From Halodesulfovibrio marinisediminis DSM 17456 (GTDB taxonomy: Bacteria; Desulfobacterota; Desulfovibrionia; Desulfovibrionales; Desulfovibrionaceae): a stretch of DNA of 64,000 bases. The DNA lies in NCBI RefSeq assembly GCF_900129975.1, contig NZ_FSRG01000004.1, positions 186,001-250,000 on the forward strand. Reading direction: 5' to 3'. The position numbers were made by a program, and so were the translations under genes. This document shows, piece by piece, positions 50,857 through 61,496 of this stretch. The notes beneath the pieces are model-generated. The model saw only the letters and a list, made by a program, of their open reading frames with translations, made no database searches and was not told the origin of the DNA. How positions within the stretch are numbered: the stretch's first letter is position 1; the number at the start of each line of letters is the position of its first letter.

Positions 50857-52935
50857 TTAACATTCCATTGCATCCAGAATTTGGATTTCGTTATTTAAAG
50901 GGTGAACCTTGCCGATGCGAACCATAAATTGTTGCCCCGGATTCACCTTATCGCCAAATGACTTACGTCTGCCACGTACAAAAATTTGCTCGTTCGGTAA
51001 AGAAACCGTCACGAAGGCATCGTTTTCTTCAGTAACAATTGCGTCACGCCATACTTTGTCACCCTGTTGCTTGAAGTATAAGAGCTTCCAGTAACGAGGG
51101 CGGAAACGCTGAATTTGTCCTACAGAATCAAGGCGGGCATTCAGTAGAGGAAGCATGGCGGTGATTTCATCACGCGACCACTGTGCTTCACCGGTAGCAG
51201 TATAGTGTATTACTTGTGCCACGTTGACAAGGTCAGGGTAGCGTCTCAGCGGAGAAGTGATCGGACTGTAGGCATTCACACCGATACCTCTGTGTGGTCT
51301 CGGAGTTATCTCAAGAATTGCAGAAGACAGCGCTTTTACAACACGTGCGATGTCGTGCGGTTCGCTCCATACACCTACATATTCTTTTGGTACTGCTACG
51401 TCCTGTGTTCTGTGCAGCAGAGGAATGCCGTGCTCTTTTGCCCACAAAGCGACGCCGGAGTTCGCAAGAATCATCATTTCACTTACAAGCTTCATGGCCT
51501 GTGGAGTTTCATCCGCAGAAACAATATCTACTTTGATATCGCTTCCTTCTCCAGAAAGTTTAACCTTTGGATCGTTTCGTTCGATGATTACAGCACCATT
51601 GGTAATGCGCTGTTCCTGAAGCTTGTCGCTAAGTTCTGCAGCAACCTTAATCTGCTCTGTAAATACAGCGGCAGGAGTGTCTGCGCCACTACCGTTAAGG
51701 ACTGCTTCAGAGTCAATGTAGGTCAGGTTTGCTGCAAGATTAACCCATACAGGAACCGGAGTACAACGCTCTAATTCACCTGTGTTACTGCATTCAATGT
51801 CAAGAACGAGCGACGGACGGTCTTCTTTTGCGTGAAGGCTGAAAAAGTCGGTGCCGAGTGCGGTTGGCATCATGTGGCAATCGCCTTCGGGCAGATAAAC
51901 ACTTGTGGCTCGACGCAGCACATGTTTGTCGAAACGGCTGCCGAACGGCCATGCTACAGCAGGGCAGGCAAGGGAAATACGTAAGCGATAGCCGCCGTCA
52001 CCGCGGCGTTCGATGTTGAACGCGTCATCAATATCTTTGGTGGTGGCGGCGTCGATAGAAATATAGGTGCGTTCTTCCGGTTTTTGACGAACAGAAAGGC
52101 ACTTGTCTTTTATCTCTTGAACATCTTTTGTGAATTCGTCTGCCCAGCAGTTGGAGCAGTCGTATGCTGCACGGTCAAGCCAGAAGTTATGGTGTGGAGG
52201 CACTAAGTCCCATGCACGAGCAAGATGCAGCGCCATATGTGGATCGTCTGGAAGGCCTTTAGCAAGTTGTTTCCATACTTGCTCAATCTCGTGGCTGTCC
52301 GGATCGCCCATGCGGCTTAAGATGATGTCTTTGAGTTGTTCTGCAACACCATTATCCGGTTCTTTTCCGAGTGCGCGGCCTTTGGAGTGTTTTTCCCATA
52401 GGCTGCGGAAAAAGCCTACACCCTGTGTGACGAGCGCTTCTCGTTCAAGACGTTTACGATCTTCTTCAAGACGTTTTTCTACTTTTTCAGCAGTGTAGAT
52501 TTCAAATTCAGGCGGTTGGAATTTGAAGTGTGTTTTGCAGGCAAGCATTGCGCTGCCAAGGGCAGCAAGTTGGTCAATGGTTGGTTCTTCCCATAAGAGT
52601 TCAGCAAACCACTGGATGGATTCTTTATCTACTTCTCCCTGTGCAAAATCCCATAGTTCGAGCGCATCAATTTCAGCACTCATAGCGTCACGTTTTGCCC
52701 GATGCTCTTCTAAGATCGCACCAATTTGCTGACGTGAATGTTCACCGGAGTATGTTGGACCTGCCCATGGAAGAACACGTGAGGAAGCAAGCTTCATCTC
52801 GCGTTTGTTGATAGTAAGAAGCCGTAGTTTCCCGCCCTGTTCGTCAAGTACCCAGCCTTGCTGAGCCTTGTTACCGTGCATAAACTCTACAACACAGCCC
52901 GGCCCGGGGTACCGGACCAGAGAAGAAGAACTCAT
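50857..52935 (-). CDS. RNB-domain (RNase II/R-like) exoribonuclease
   Basis: About 692 residues. The N-terminal 270 residues form a helical, charged region unlike the cold-shock domains of E. coli RNase II. The RNB catalytic domain begins near ISIDAATTKDIDDAF with the four-Asp metal centre, followed by YLPEGDCHMMPTALG, then PRPHRGIGVNAYSPITSPLRRYPDLVN and an S1-like C-terminus. The ATG at 52935 follows AGGTAAT; another ATG 15 codons upstream has no ribosome site. It degrades RNA 3' to 5'. Confidence 0.9.
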   Translation of the reverse strand: MSSSSLVRYPGPGCVVEFMHGNKAQQGWVLDEQGGKLRLLTINKREMKLASSRVLPWAGPTYSGEHSRQQIGAILEEHRAKRDAMSAEIDALELWDFAQGEVDKESIQWFAELLWEEPTIDQLAALGSAMLACKTHFKFQPPEFEIYTAEKVEKRLEEDRKRLEREALVTQGVGFFRSLWEKHSKGRALGKEPDNGVAEQLKDIILSRMGDPDSHEIEQVWKQLAKGLPDDPHMALHLARAWDLVPPHHNFWLDRAAYDCSNCWADEFTKDVQEIKDKCLSVRQKPEERTYISIDAATTKDIDDAFNIERRGDGGYRLRISLACPAVAWPFGSRFDKHVLRRATSVYLPEGDCHMMPTALGTDFFSLHAKEDRPSLVLDIECSNTGELERCTPVPVWVNLAANLTYIDSEAVLNGSGADTPAAVFTEQIKVAAELSDKLQEQRITNGAVIIERNDPKVKLSGEGSDIKVDIVSADETPQAMKLVSEMMILANSGVALWAKEHGIPLLHRTQDVAVPKEYVGVWSEPHDIARVVKALSSAILEITPRPHRGIGVNAYSPITSPLRRYPDLVNVAQVIHYTATGEAQWSRDEITAMLPLLNARLDSVGQIQRFRPRYWKLLYFKQQGDKVWRDAIVTEENDAFVTVSLPNEQIFVRGRRKSFGDKVNPGQQFMVRIGKVHPLNNEIQILDAMEC

Positions 52936-53069
52936 ATTACCTGCTTTAGTTGATACCGGCTTATGCCGGAATTCATTCATATCTATGCGGTGTGTTTTTC
53001 ACCGTGTATTTTTCGGGATGCCTCCATAGAGAAGGCGAAATTTTTTGGATGTAAGCATACAGGAATTTC

Positions 53070-53101
53070 CTGCGGGCGGAAATTGTTCTGCCCGCAGGAA
53101 A
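53070..53101. repeat. Strong hairpin downstream of the AICAR transformylase gene
   Basis: TTTCCTGCGGGC-N-GCCCGCAGGAAA with a T-run only on the plus side; on the minus strand it lies just after the stop at 53109 but lacks a T-tract. Confidence 0.6.
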
Positions 53102-53108
53102 TGCTTTT

Positions 53109-54383
53109 TTAATGCTTAAAGGAACGTTGAGCAGTGAAGACCATAGCTACCTGCGGTGAAGCTTCGTTTACAGCTTCGATAACTTCATGGTCACGAATAG
53201 AGCCGCCCGGTTGTGCAATAGCACTTACGCCGTGTGCGAGTGCTGCATCAACACCGTCGCGGAACGGGAAGAATCCGTCAGAAACCATTGCGGTTCCCAT
53301 GAGTCCACCTTTTTCAGCGCGGGTGCGGGCTTCAATGTCGTCCAGAATAGCCTGTGCTTCTTTGTCCTTAAGCGCTTTGAGCTTAAGTTCGTACAAAGAA
53401 ATTCCGTGTTCCTTACATGCCAGCATATCAGCAAATTTTGTGTATGCTTTGTGGATAGTAAGCTCTACGCAGCCAACCCTGTCCTGCTCGCCGGTACCGA
53501 TAGATACGGTAGCACCGTTGCGTGCAAAGATAATAGAGTTGGAGGTAACACCTGCTTCAACAGCCCATGCAAAGAGGAGGTCGTCCGCTTCCTGTGCTGT
53601 AGGCTTACGTGCTGCTACTTCCACGCCGTCTTTTTCCGCAGTAGCAGGGATAAAGTCATCTGCTCTGAGAATGCGGTTACGGAAGGACTGCTGCATTACG
53701 ATACCGCCGTCAATAAGGCTCTTGAAGTCGAGCATCGGTACGTTTACCAGCTCTTCAAGATGCGCCATTCCCGGAATTTCGAGAATACGCAGGTTCTTGC
53801 GTTTTTTCAGCTCTTCAACAACACCTTCTTCAAATGCAGGTGCTGCGACTACTTCAAAGTATGCGCTGTTAATAATTTTAGCGCACTCAAGATCCATAGG
53901 ACGGTTTACCACTACCGCGCCGCCGAAAGCAGCAATGCGGTCACTCCAGAAGGCTTTATGAAGCGCATCTGCAACACCCTTGTCTGACCAAGCAGCACCG
54001 CAAGGGTTGTTGTGTTTTAAGATGAGGGCAGCCGGTTTTGCAGTAAGGTATTGCAAAATATTAATGGCGTTATCAACATCTGTCAGGTTGGTTTTACCAG
54101 GATGTTTGCCTGCCTGAAGCATGTTTTCTTCAGTCAAGGCAGAAACAAGTCCTTTGCCCGGTCCACGAAACTCTACACCACCCAGAGTAAGGGAGCCTTC
54201 AGCCAGCTCGTACACAGCTGCCGGCTGGTCAGGGTTTTCGCCGTAGCGCAGCCCTTTTTCTTCCCCGTCAATTTCCCACGTGCGCTTGCGATACACAAGC
54301 TCTTGATCGCCCAGTTGAACTTTCATCTCGGATGGAAAAGGGTCACCGAGAATGGTTTTGTACATATTCTTCAAGTCGCTCAT
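53109..54383 (-). CDS. Stand-alone AICAR formyltransferase (PurH C-terminal domain)
   Basis: A 424-residue protein homologous to the AICAR transformylase part of bifunctional PurH: LRYGENPDQPAAVY, ILKHNNPCGAA (catalytic Lys-His), AFWSDRIAAFGGAVVVN and the final AIAQPGGSIRDHEVIEA. The N-terminal IMP cyclohydrolase (MGS-like) domain of about 200 residues is missing and the protein starts with a short leader, so the last step to IMP must be encoded elsewhere. Monocistronic in this window. Confidence 0.93.
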   Translation of the reverse strand: MSDLKNMYKTILGDPFPSEMKVQLGDQELVYRKRTWEIDGEEKGLRYGENPDQPAAVYELAEGSLTLGGVEFRGPGKGLVSALTEENMLQAGKHPGKTNLTDVDNAINILQYLTAKPAALILKHNNPCGAAWSDKGVADALHKAFWSDRIAAFGGAVVVNRPMDLECAKIINSAYFEVVAAPAFEEGVVEELKKRKNLRILEIPGMAHLEELVNVPMLDFKSLIDGGIVMQQSFRNRILRADDFIPATAEKDGVEVAARKPTAQEADDLLFAWAVEAGVTSNSIIFARNGATVSIGTGEQDRVGCVELTIHKAYTKFADMLACKEHGISLYELKLKALKDKEAQAILDDIEARTRAEKGGLMGTAMVSDGFFPFRDGVDAALAHGVSAIAQPGGSIRDHEVIEAVNEASPQVAMVFTAQRSFKH

Positions 54384-54604
54384 GAGGTTTTGACTCCGCT
54401 TGTTATGTTAGTAGCCCAAATAAAACACAAACATGTGGTGCATCGCCGAGTTTAGTTGCCAAAACTCGGCAACAACACCCCCTGAGGCGCAAGAAACTAT
54501 CATACAGTAGCACAGGGGGCAATTTTCATTTGAAGGCAATGGCAGATTGCAGTAGTGATTCGGTACCACCAATATTCACATGTAGAAAGGAGCAATTTAC
54601 TGCT

Positions 54605-54964
54605 ATGGAACGCGCCCTTCGAAAATTAGCTGCACAACTGAATGGATACGACGAAGCATCCCTTATGGGGTTGTGGGAAAAGTACGCAGAAAAGACAGAA
54701 AACTTTGAACCGAGTCGGGAATGGGAAGAGTCTGCGTTGATTTTCTCGTTAATTCAGGCTGTGCGCTGGAAAAACCAGCTTTTCAACCATCACTGGGCAG
54801 AGTCAGAGCAGGGTCATGTTCGCAGTCTGCCGCCACAGGCAGCTTTTGACATGGTGAAGCGTGAAGCCGAAAACGATACGCAATCAACTGTTGGGTGTAG
54901 CGGAACTAATGCTGCTCCTAAGCTCGCCAAGGTGCTCGCCTTCCGGCCTAGAAAGAGCGACTAA
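54605..54964 (+). CDS. Hypothetical protein, unknown function
   Basis: A 119-residue soluble protein beginning MERALRKLAAQLNGYDEASL, rich in helices and Trp, with no motif I know. AAGGAG lies 12 bases before the ATG at 54605; a TTG at 54530 would add 25 residues of unlikely composition. Its last 81 bases overlap, on the opposite strand, the 3' end of the MltF-like gene, so the two end tail to tail inside each other. Confidence 0.65.
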   Translation: MERALRKLAAQLNGYDEASLMGLWEKYAEKTENFEPSREWEESALIFSLIQAVRWKNQLFNHHWAESEQGHVRSLPPQAAFDMVKREAENDTQSTVGCSGTNAAPKLAKVLAFRPRKSD

Positions 54965-56494
54965 TCCGTTGATAAGGTAATAATAGTACCGGATATTTTC
55001 CACGTAGGTTACGGCTTCATAGCCGCGACAGTAGCCGTGTCTGGTCTGTGAATAATAACGTTTCCAGGCCAGAAGCGGCAGGATGTCTTTTAATTCCTGC
55101 CACGTTTTTCCTGTGCCGCCGCGCTTCTGAGAAAGCTTAATGGCGTCAAGAACGTGCCCGTAGCCTTGGTTGTATGCAGCAAGTGTAAAGAACCACCTGT
55201 CCCATTTCTCAAGATTCTGGTCTTCCAATCTATCCCAAAGTTTACGTAAGTACATTGCCCCGCCCATGATTGACTGGTGCGGATCAATACGGTTGATGCC
55301 AAGCTCTTTTGCTGTTGCCTGTGTAATCTGCATCAGGCCGCGTACACCGGTTCTGCTGCGTGCATTGTTGTTGAAGTGTGATTCCTGAAAAATGACGGCT
55401 GCAAGCAAGAGCGGGTCTATTTCATTCTCTTCGCTCGCCTTTTTCATTGTCTTTGCATACTTCGGCATTTTTCTACGTAATGCTTTTTTCAGCTTTCCGA
55501 TAACGTAATAGTTCAAATCTTCAGGGAAGAAGCCGTAATGTTTTTCTTTTAAAATAGCGACAGTGCCTTTGGCTTCAACCTCTTTCCAGAACTCTGTCAG
55601 ATCCTTCTGTAATCCGGCTTCTGCAAAAAATTTGTTGCGCCAGAACCAGCGGTATGAACCGCCGTCATTGGCTTGCGATTTTGGTACTACGTCAAGGAAG
55701 AATGGTCGGAGCATGGTGAAGTTGCGTACATCGATCTGCGCTGTACCGCCTTCATCGCTGTCGAATGACATGAGGTGGTACATGTGGAAACGGTCAAAAT
55801 TGACGCAGTCCACATTCTCAAGCGCGTCTTCGTTTACTGTTACAACTGTTGCGGGTGCTTCCTTGCGCTGCTCTTTTTTTTGCGGGGCTGGTGTGGTCTT
55901 GCTCAGTATTTCTTTTGCATAAGGCGTTTGACCGGAAGGTTCACTGTTTTTCCGTGGGGAAACTACTTCAGGAAGGGCATCCGCCAGAGATGAAAGGAAC
56001 GTAGCATTTTCGTTATAAATTGCCTCGTCAACGCCTTCAGGAACGGAGTCCAGCAGGCTGCTGCAAAGCGCTTGAAGTTCTTTGTTGTCAGCTTGTGAGG
56101 TGTCTTTGATGGTTACAGACTGGTATTCATCATACGCAGGCCCTGCGGTGATCTTTTTTGTGTATTCTGCTGGAATATCGCCGCCGAATCCTACAAGCAG
56201 GTCTGCTTCGTCATGAGAGATGAGCTTCCATGCTTCTTCTGCGCTTTTTACACGGACAATGTTGATGGTGTAGCCCTTTTTTTTGGCAAAGCTACTTAGA
56301 AGTTCGCCATCGACGCCAAGGCCGTATGGGGAGACAAGAGAGGAAAACTGGGAGACGTTGGGCACAACAACACGTACCGGCGGAATGCGGTAGAGGTAGG
56401 TCACGATTTCCGGGCCTACCATAAGCGCTGTCTGTGCTGATATGAGGAGGAGCAGGAGTACTGCTTCCCATGAGGTGAAAAAACGTCTCTTCAT
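54884..56494 (-). CDS. MltF-like membrane-bound lytic transglycosylase
   Basis: A 536-residue envelope enzyme. A signal-anchor helix (about 10-32) precedes a solute-binding-protein-like domain (about 40-330, with VDGELLSSFAKKKGY and EADLLVGFGG). The C-terminal SLT domain has catalytic Glu in ILAAVIFQESHF-type context (AAVIFQESHFNNNARS), GVRGLMQITQATA and LAAYNQGYGHV. It cleaves murein strands to 1,6-anhydro products. The linker (about 190-240) is Pro/Lys-rich and low complexity. Confidence 0.92.
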   Translation of the reverse strand: MKRRFFTSWEAVLLLLLISAQTALMVGPEIVTYLYRIPPVRVVVPNVSQFSSLVSPYGLGVDGELLSSFAKKKGYTINIVRVKSAEEAWKLISHDEADLLVGFGGDIPAEYTKKITAGPAYDEYQSVTIKDTSQADNKELQALCSSLLDSVPEGVDEAIYNENATFLSSLADALPEVVSPRKNSEPSGQTPYAKEILSKTTPAPQKKEQRKEAPATVVTVNEDALENVDCVNFDRFHMYHLMSFDSDEGGTAQIDVRNFTMLRPFFLDVVPKSQANDGGSYRWFWRNKFFAEAGLQKDLTEFWKEVEAKGTVAILKEKHYGFFPEDLNYYVIGKLKKALRRKMPKYAKTMKKASEENEIDPLLLAAVIFQESHFNNNARSRTGVRGLMQITQATAKELGINRIDPHQSIMGGAMYLRKLWDRLEDQNLEKWDRWFFTLAAYNQGYGHVLDAIKLSQKRGGTGKTWQELKDILPLLAWKRYYSQTRHGYCRGYEAVTYVENIRYYYYLINGLVALSRPEGEHLGELRSSISSATPNS

Positions 56495-56628
56495 AAAATC
56501 TCCGAGGCAAGGTAACGAACCGTACCTGTAGTTTTTTTCATCTTAGCGGTATTATAACATGAATCTAATACGTCGCTAGTGAAAATTTCTCCTGTAATCA
56601 ATTGACGGGGATGCAAAGAGTGTATTAA

Positions 56629-57984
<1,356 letters not shown>

Positions 57985-58002
57985 TTCCCCGGAGGTAACG
58001 GT

Positions 58003-58962
58003 TTGGGTATGTCAAAAGACCAAGTAACCCAGTCCGCTCTGGAGCCTCATGATATTATAGCCCCGTCTCTGGATGCTCGTCATGCCAGAGTGCGGGGCTT
58101 TATTGAGCAGCTCGCAGAAGATCCGCCACAAGTTGTCCTGTTCGAAGGTGGAACCGCCGACGAACGTGAAGCTGTGGCGCTCTATTGGGCTGCGCGCCTT
58201 AATTGCGTCAATTCCCCCGCGCCATGTCTGGAATGCAGTGCATGCAGGCAGATGATTACAAAATCTTCGCGCGATCTATTTTTCTTCGACGGACGAGCAG
58301 GCTCCATCGGTTTTGACGGTGAGCCGAACAATACCGGTACCATCAAGATTGAATGGATCCGTGAACTTCGTTCCATCCTCGGCGAGCCGCCCCGATCTGA
58401 AAAGAAACGCGTGGTCGTTCTTTTCGAAGCTCAATCTTTGAGCATCGCATCGGCTAACGCCCTCCTCAAGTCACTTGAGGAACCGCGCCCAAACACAAGT
58501 TTTCTTCTTCTCGCTCCGCAGCGTGAGCGTCTGTTGCCAACTCTTGTTTCAAGAAGCTGGGTGGTCACTCTTGCATGGCCAACAGGTGAAACGTCTTCTG
58601 CTTTTTCTGATGACGTACATGAATGGTCAGATGTGCTTGCGAACTTTATGGTTGAAGGTACAGGGCTTCTTGCCAAAACAGGTACTCGTGGTGCGCTGGA
58701 TGCGCCACTAGCAACGTATCTTATAGTTCACTGTCAGCATGAACTCGCTAATGCCATAACTGGTAGGAAGGGTGGTGAGTTGGCGCGTCTGTTCGCGCAG
58801 CTTGATATGGGGCGTCAGCGTAAGCTGGATGAAGTGCTTAGTGAGTGTCAGGATTCTCTTAACGCGCTAGTCTCTCCGCCACTCGTAATCGATTGGCTGG
58901 GAACAAAGCTCTACCTTCTCGCCAAATTTGCTGCCAAATCTAGCGGACGAATTATTCGATAG
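58003..58962 (+). CDS. holB: DNA polymerase III delta' subunit
   Basis: A 319-residue clamp-loader subunit. The zinc-finger-like CVNSPAPCLECSACRQM near residue 65, the sensor-type region KKRVVVLFEAQSLSIASANALLKSLEEPRPNTSFLLL and RERLLPTLVSRSWVV are characteristic of HolB. The ATP-binding P-loop is degenerate, as expected for delta'. The start is TTG at 58003 (GGAGG, spacing 7) rather than the ATG two codons later. It lies directly after purA. Confidence 0.88.
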   Translation: MGMSKDQVTQSALEPHDIIAPSLDARHARVRGFIEQLAEDPPQVVLFEGGTADEREAVALYWAARLNCVNSPAPCLECSACRQMITKSSRDLFFFDGRAGSIGFDGEPNNTGTIKIEWIRELRSILGEPPRSEKKRVVVLFEAQSLSIASANALLKSLEEPRPNTSFLLLAPQRERLLPTLVSRSWVVTLAWPTGETSSAFSDDVHEWSDVLANFMVEGTGLLAKTGTRGALDAPLATYLIVHCQHELANAITGRKGGELARLFAQLDMGRQRKLDEVLSECQDSLNALVSPPLVIDWLGTKLYLLAKFAAKSSGRIIR

Positions 58963-58975
58963 TTTTTTGCCGTCG

Positions 58976-59160
58976 TCTTGCTTCCGGCTGGCTTGAGACT
59001 TTTTTATCTCCTTCAGTTCCCCTCCTAAAAATTTTTATTAGGTGAGAGCATTTCGTTCGTAACCTTTTCATGGGTGAATTTGCTAACTTGAATAACGAAA
59101 AGAGGCTGTCCTAACTATGTAGGGCAGCCTCTTTGGTTTCAACGAAAGGTGTTTTGTTTG
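58976..59160. repeat. Repeat family copy D: degenerate tail and terminator after holB
   Basis: TCTTGCTTCCGGCTGGCTTGAGACT and CCTCCTAAAAATTTTTATTA resemble the 25159 tail. AAAGAGGCTGTCCTA-N6-TAGGGCAGCCTCTTT at 59099-59134 is the terminator, followed by CAACGAAAGGTGTTTTG, a degenerate flank. The gap to 59312 holds no gene. Confidence 0.6.
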
Positions 59161-59311
59161 CCGATGGTATCCCGCTGATAAGCGCTGTCAGAGCGCTAGT
59201 TGAACGAATACATTCTCTTTTAAGAAGTGAATAGTTTGTTCGTAATGCTTGTTGTCAGTGCAAACAAGAAAAACGGGATAAGTATATGGTCGGCTGGAGT
59301 CAGAAGTTTCA

Positions 59312-59347
59312 CAGGGGTAGTGTTGCACTACCTCTGTGTCATTTTTT
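59312..59347 (+). terminator. Hairpin with plus-strand T-run
   Basis: CACAGGGGTAGTG-TTG-CACTACCTCTGTG, then T8. It abuts the M23 peptidase stop on the other strand and may stabilise or end both transcripts. Confidence 0.6.
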
Positions 59348-60253
59348 TTAATTTAGGATAAACTTTTTCGGATTTAGAGCTACGCCGTTCAGCTTAACCT
59401 CGTAGTGAAGGTGGGGGCCAGTTGAGCGTCCTGTGTTGCCCATGTAAGCAATTAATTCACCGCGCTTAACCTTTTGACCTTTCTTCACCAAATATCGTTT
59501 CAGGTGAGCATACCGTGTGATGACCCCTGCGCCGTGGTTGACCATGAGGTTGATACCGTAACCGCCGCCTGTGCCTGTAAATGATACACGTCCGTCGGCT
59601 GTAGCGTAAATAGGGGTGCCAATGCGGTTGGCGATATCTATACCTTTGTGGAAATCTCTACGACCGGTGAAGGGAGAGCGACGAGGGCCGAATGGTGAAG
59701 CCACCCAGCCTTCTGTAGGCCAGATAGACGGTGTTGCGGCCAGTAGGCGCTGGTTTTTGCGGAATGTCTGAATTAATTCCTGCTGGTTTACTTCTTCCAG
59801 CCGAACTTCTGTGTTGAGGTCTTTTAAGAAGCTGTGAATTTTCCGTGCAAGAAGTTCCTGCCTGTGAATCGGCAGGTAGTTGTCAGTAAAATCTTTTGTT
59901 TTTGCTCCGCCTACAGCAGAGGCTGTATCGCCTTGATCCTTATCAAGGTTGATCATAATACGCAGTTTTGTATCGAATTGTTGAACGCGTTGAAGGTCTT
60001 TTTGAACAATACGGAGTTTGTCCACCATGCTTAAAATTTGGCTGTTCTGTTCAAAAATGGTTTTCTCTGAGTCAGCAAGGTCCTGCGCAAGGACTTGTGA
60101 TTGATGGTAGTATTTCCAAAGGTAGATGTTTCCCGCTGAGAGAGAAAGGAGCAAAAAGAGGATGCCTACAAAAAACCAGCCGCGCAGGCTAACTTTTTTG
60201 CAGTGCCCCTGATTGTCCTTGAAGACAACAACATGATAGCGATTAAACAGCAT
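59348..60253 (-). CDS. M23-family (LytM-like) metallopeptidase, membrane-anchored
   Basis: A 301-residue protein. A single N-terminal anchor helix (about 25-48), a periplasmic coiled coil (about 55-170) and a C-terminal peptidase M23 domain (SPFGPRRSPFTGRRDFHKGIDIA, then RYAHLKRYLVKKGQKVKRGE, STGPHLHYEV). The zinc ligands HxxxD and HxH are present, so it should cleave cell-wall cross-bridges rather than act only as an activator. Monocistronic. Confidence 0.93.
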   Translation of the reverse strand: MLFNRYHVVVFKDNQGHCKKVSLRGWFFVGILFLLLSLSAGNIYLWKYYHQSQVLAQDLADSEKTIFEQNSQILSMVDKLRIVQKDLQRVQQFDTKLRIMINLDKDQGDTASAVGGAKTKDFTDNYLPIHRQELLARKIHSFLKDLNTEVRLEEVNQQELIQTFRKNQRLLAATPSIWPTEGWVASPFGPRRSPFTGRRDFHKGIDIANRIGTPIYATADGRVSFTGTGGGYGINLMVNHGAGVITRYAHLKRYLVKKGQKVKRGELIAYMGNTGRSTGPHLHYEVKLNGVALNPKKFILN

Positions 60254-60304
60254 ATTATCTTTCGAATGCTCGGAAGTTAGGGTGAAAAAAATAATTTTTG
60301 GAGA

Positions 60305-61057
60305 TTACTTCTCTTTAGAGTCAAGTGTCAAGCCGAGCTGCCATCTGGTAAGGCCGTTAAATACGTTTTGCTTCAGGTTCTTATACTTGCCTGCAAGCTC
60401 CCAGAAGTCGTCCATTACGTCCTTGCGGCGGGAGTCAAATGCGGAAGGGCACGGGTTGTCCCACAGCGGTAGATTCCATTGCTTGACGCATTTTCGGATG
60501 ATGTCTTTTTTGACCATAAGTAACGGCCTGATAACTGTTAGATCGCCATTAAAGAAATCTTCTTTAATTGACATGCCACGAACGCTACCGCCTTCGTACA
60601 GGTTCATTAAAAATGTTCCGACCAAGTCGTCCGCATTATGTCCGAAAGCAAGGTGAGTGAGGTTGTACTGTTTGCAGAGCTCAAACAGTCGGGTGCGGCG
60701 TTTCATGGCGCAGTAAAAGCAGGGAGAGTTGTTGCGGTTTACATCGGAATGCGCATCGGGGCCGTCTGTGGTTGTCTCGATGTGATATGGAATGCCGTGC
60801 TCTACGAGCCATGGGGCAAGTGGGGCGTGGCATGTGCTGTCAAAGCCCGGATTGATGTGCAGGGCCATCATTTCAAACTTGAATGGAACAATTTTCTGGC
60901 GGTAAAGAAGAGTCTGCATGAGTACCCAGCTGTCCATGCCGCCGGACATTGCGACGCCAATACGTGCGCCGGGATGAATCATTTCGGTTTGTTGCATCAG
61001 CTTGCCTGCGCTGCCGATGCACTGTTTTTGAACGTAGCTTAGTTTTTCTTTTGCCAT
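60305..61057 (-). CDS. ttcA: TtcA-type tRNA 2-thiocytidine(32) synthetase
   Basis: A 250-residue PP-loop enzyme. The ATP motif SGGMDS is at 38-43, the cluster-binding pair is CFYC (about residue 114), LAFGHNADDLVGTFLMN is conserved and a third Cys occurs in LWDNPCPS. TtcA thiolates C32 in tRNA. It is a second tRNA-thiolation enzyme in the window, besides the TtuA-like one at 42911. Monocistronic. Confidence 0.88.
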   Translation of the reverse strand: MAKEKLSYVQKQCIGSAGKLMQQTEMIHPGARIGVAMSGGMDSWVLMQTLLYRQKIVPFKFEMMALHINPGFDSTCHAPLAPWLVEHGIPYHIETTTDGPDAHSDVNRNNSPCFYCAMKRRTRLFELCKQYNLTHLAFGHNADDLVGTFLMNLYEGGSVRGMSIKEDFFNGDLTVIRPLLMVKKDIIRKCVKQWNLPLWDNPCPSAFDSRRKDVMDDFWELAGKYKNLKQNVFNGLTRWQLGLTLDSKEK

Positions 61058-61329
61058 GAATTCTCCTGACAGACTTTCCGTTTACTTTTATTTTTTCACG
61101 TTGTGCAGATGAAAAAAGACGGGTGAAGTCTGGTCGTTTCTTTCGATATGGTTCCTGTTTTGTGGGGCCATAAGTATGACGCACTGAACAGGGCTGTAGA
61201 GGCATTAACAGGCTGGTGCAGCATTCTGCAAGTCTGATTTGCTGTGAACTTTCAAACGGAAAATAATGTAAAGAAAGGCACTGTAATGGCGGGCAGGTAT
61301 GTGGAGATAGTGTAAAAAGTCACGTTTTG

Positions 61330-61358
61330 TTGACAGACATTGTATAGGGGGGTATACT
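61330..61358 (+). promoter_or_regulatory. Sigma-70 promoter of the DUF4340 gene
   Basis: TTGACA, exactly 17 bases, TATACT: a near-consensus promoter. It predicts a start near 61365 and a leader of about 130 bases. The rest of 61058-61329 shows no feature. Confidence 0.75.
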
Positions 61359-61477
61359 GCAAAGCTTGCCGGATGGTCTGCGTTTTTTTTGTTGTTTACA
61401 TCGGCAGGGAGTCCTGCAAACGCAGTTAGCCGTATTTTTGTGATGATGGCGATGGTACCAGACGTTATCATTAACTA

Positions 61478-61492
61478 AACCGTTGAACGGTT
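61478..61492 (+). promoter_or_regulatory. Palindrome over the DUF4340 translation start region
   Basis: AACCGTT-G-AACGGTT ends four bases before the ATG at 61497, covering the position of the ribosome site. Confidence 0.45.
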
Positions 61493-61496
61493 GTTT

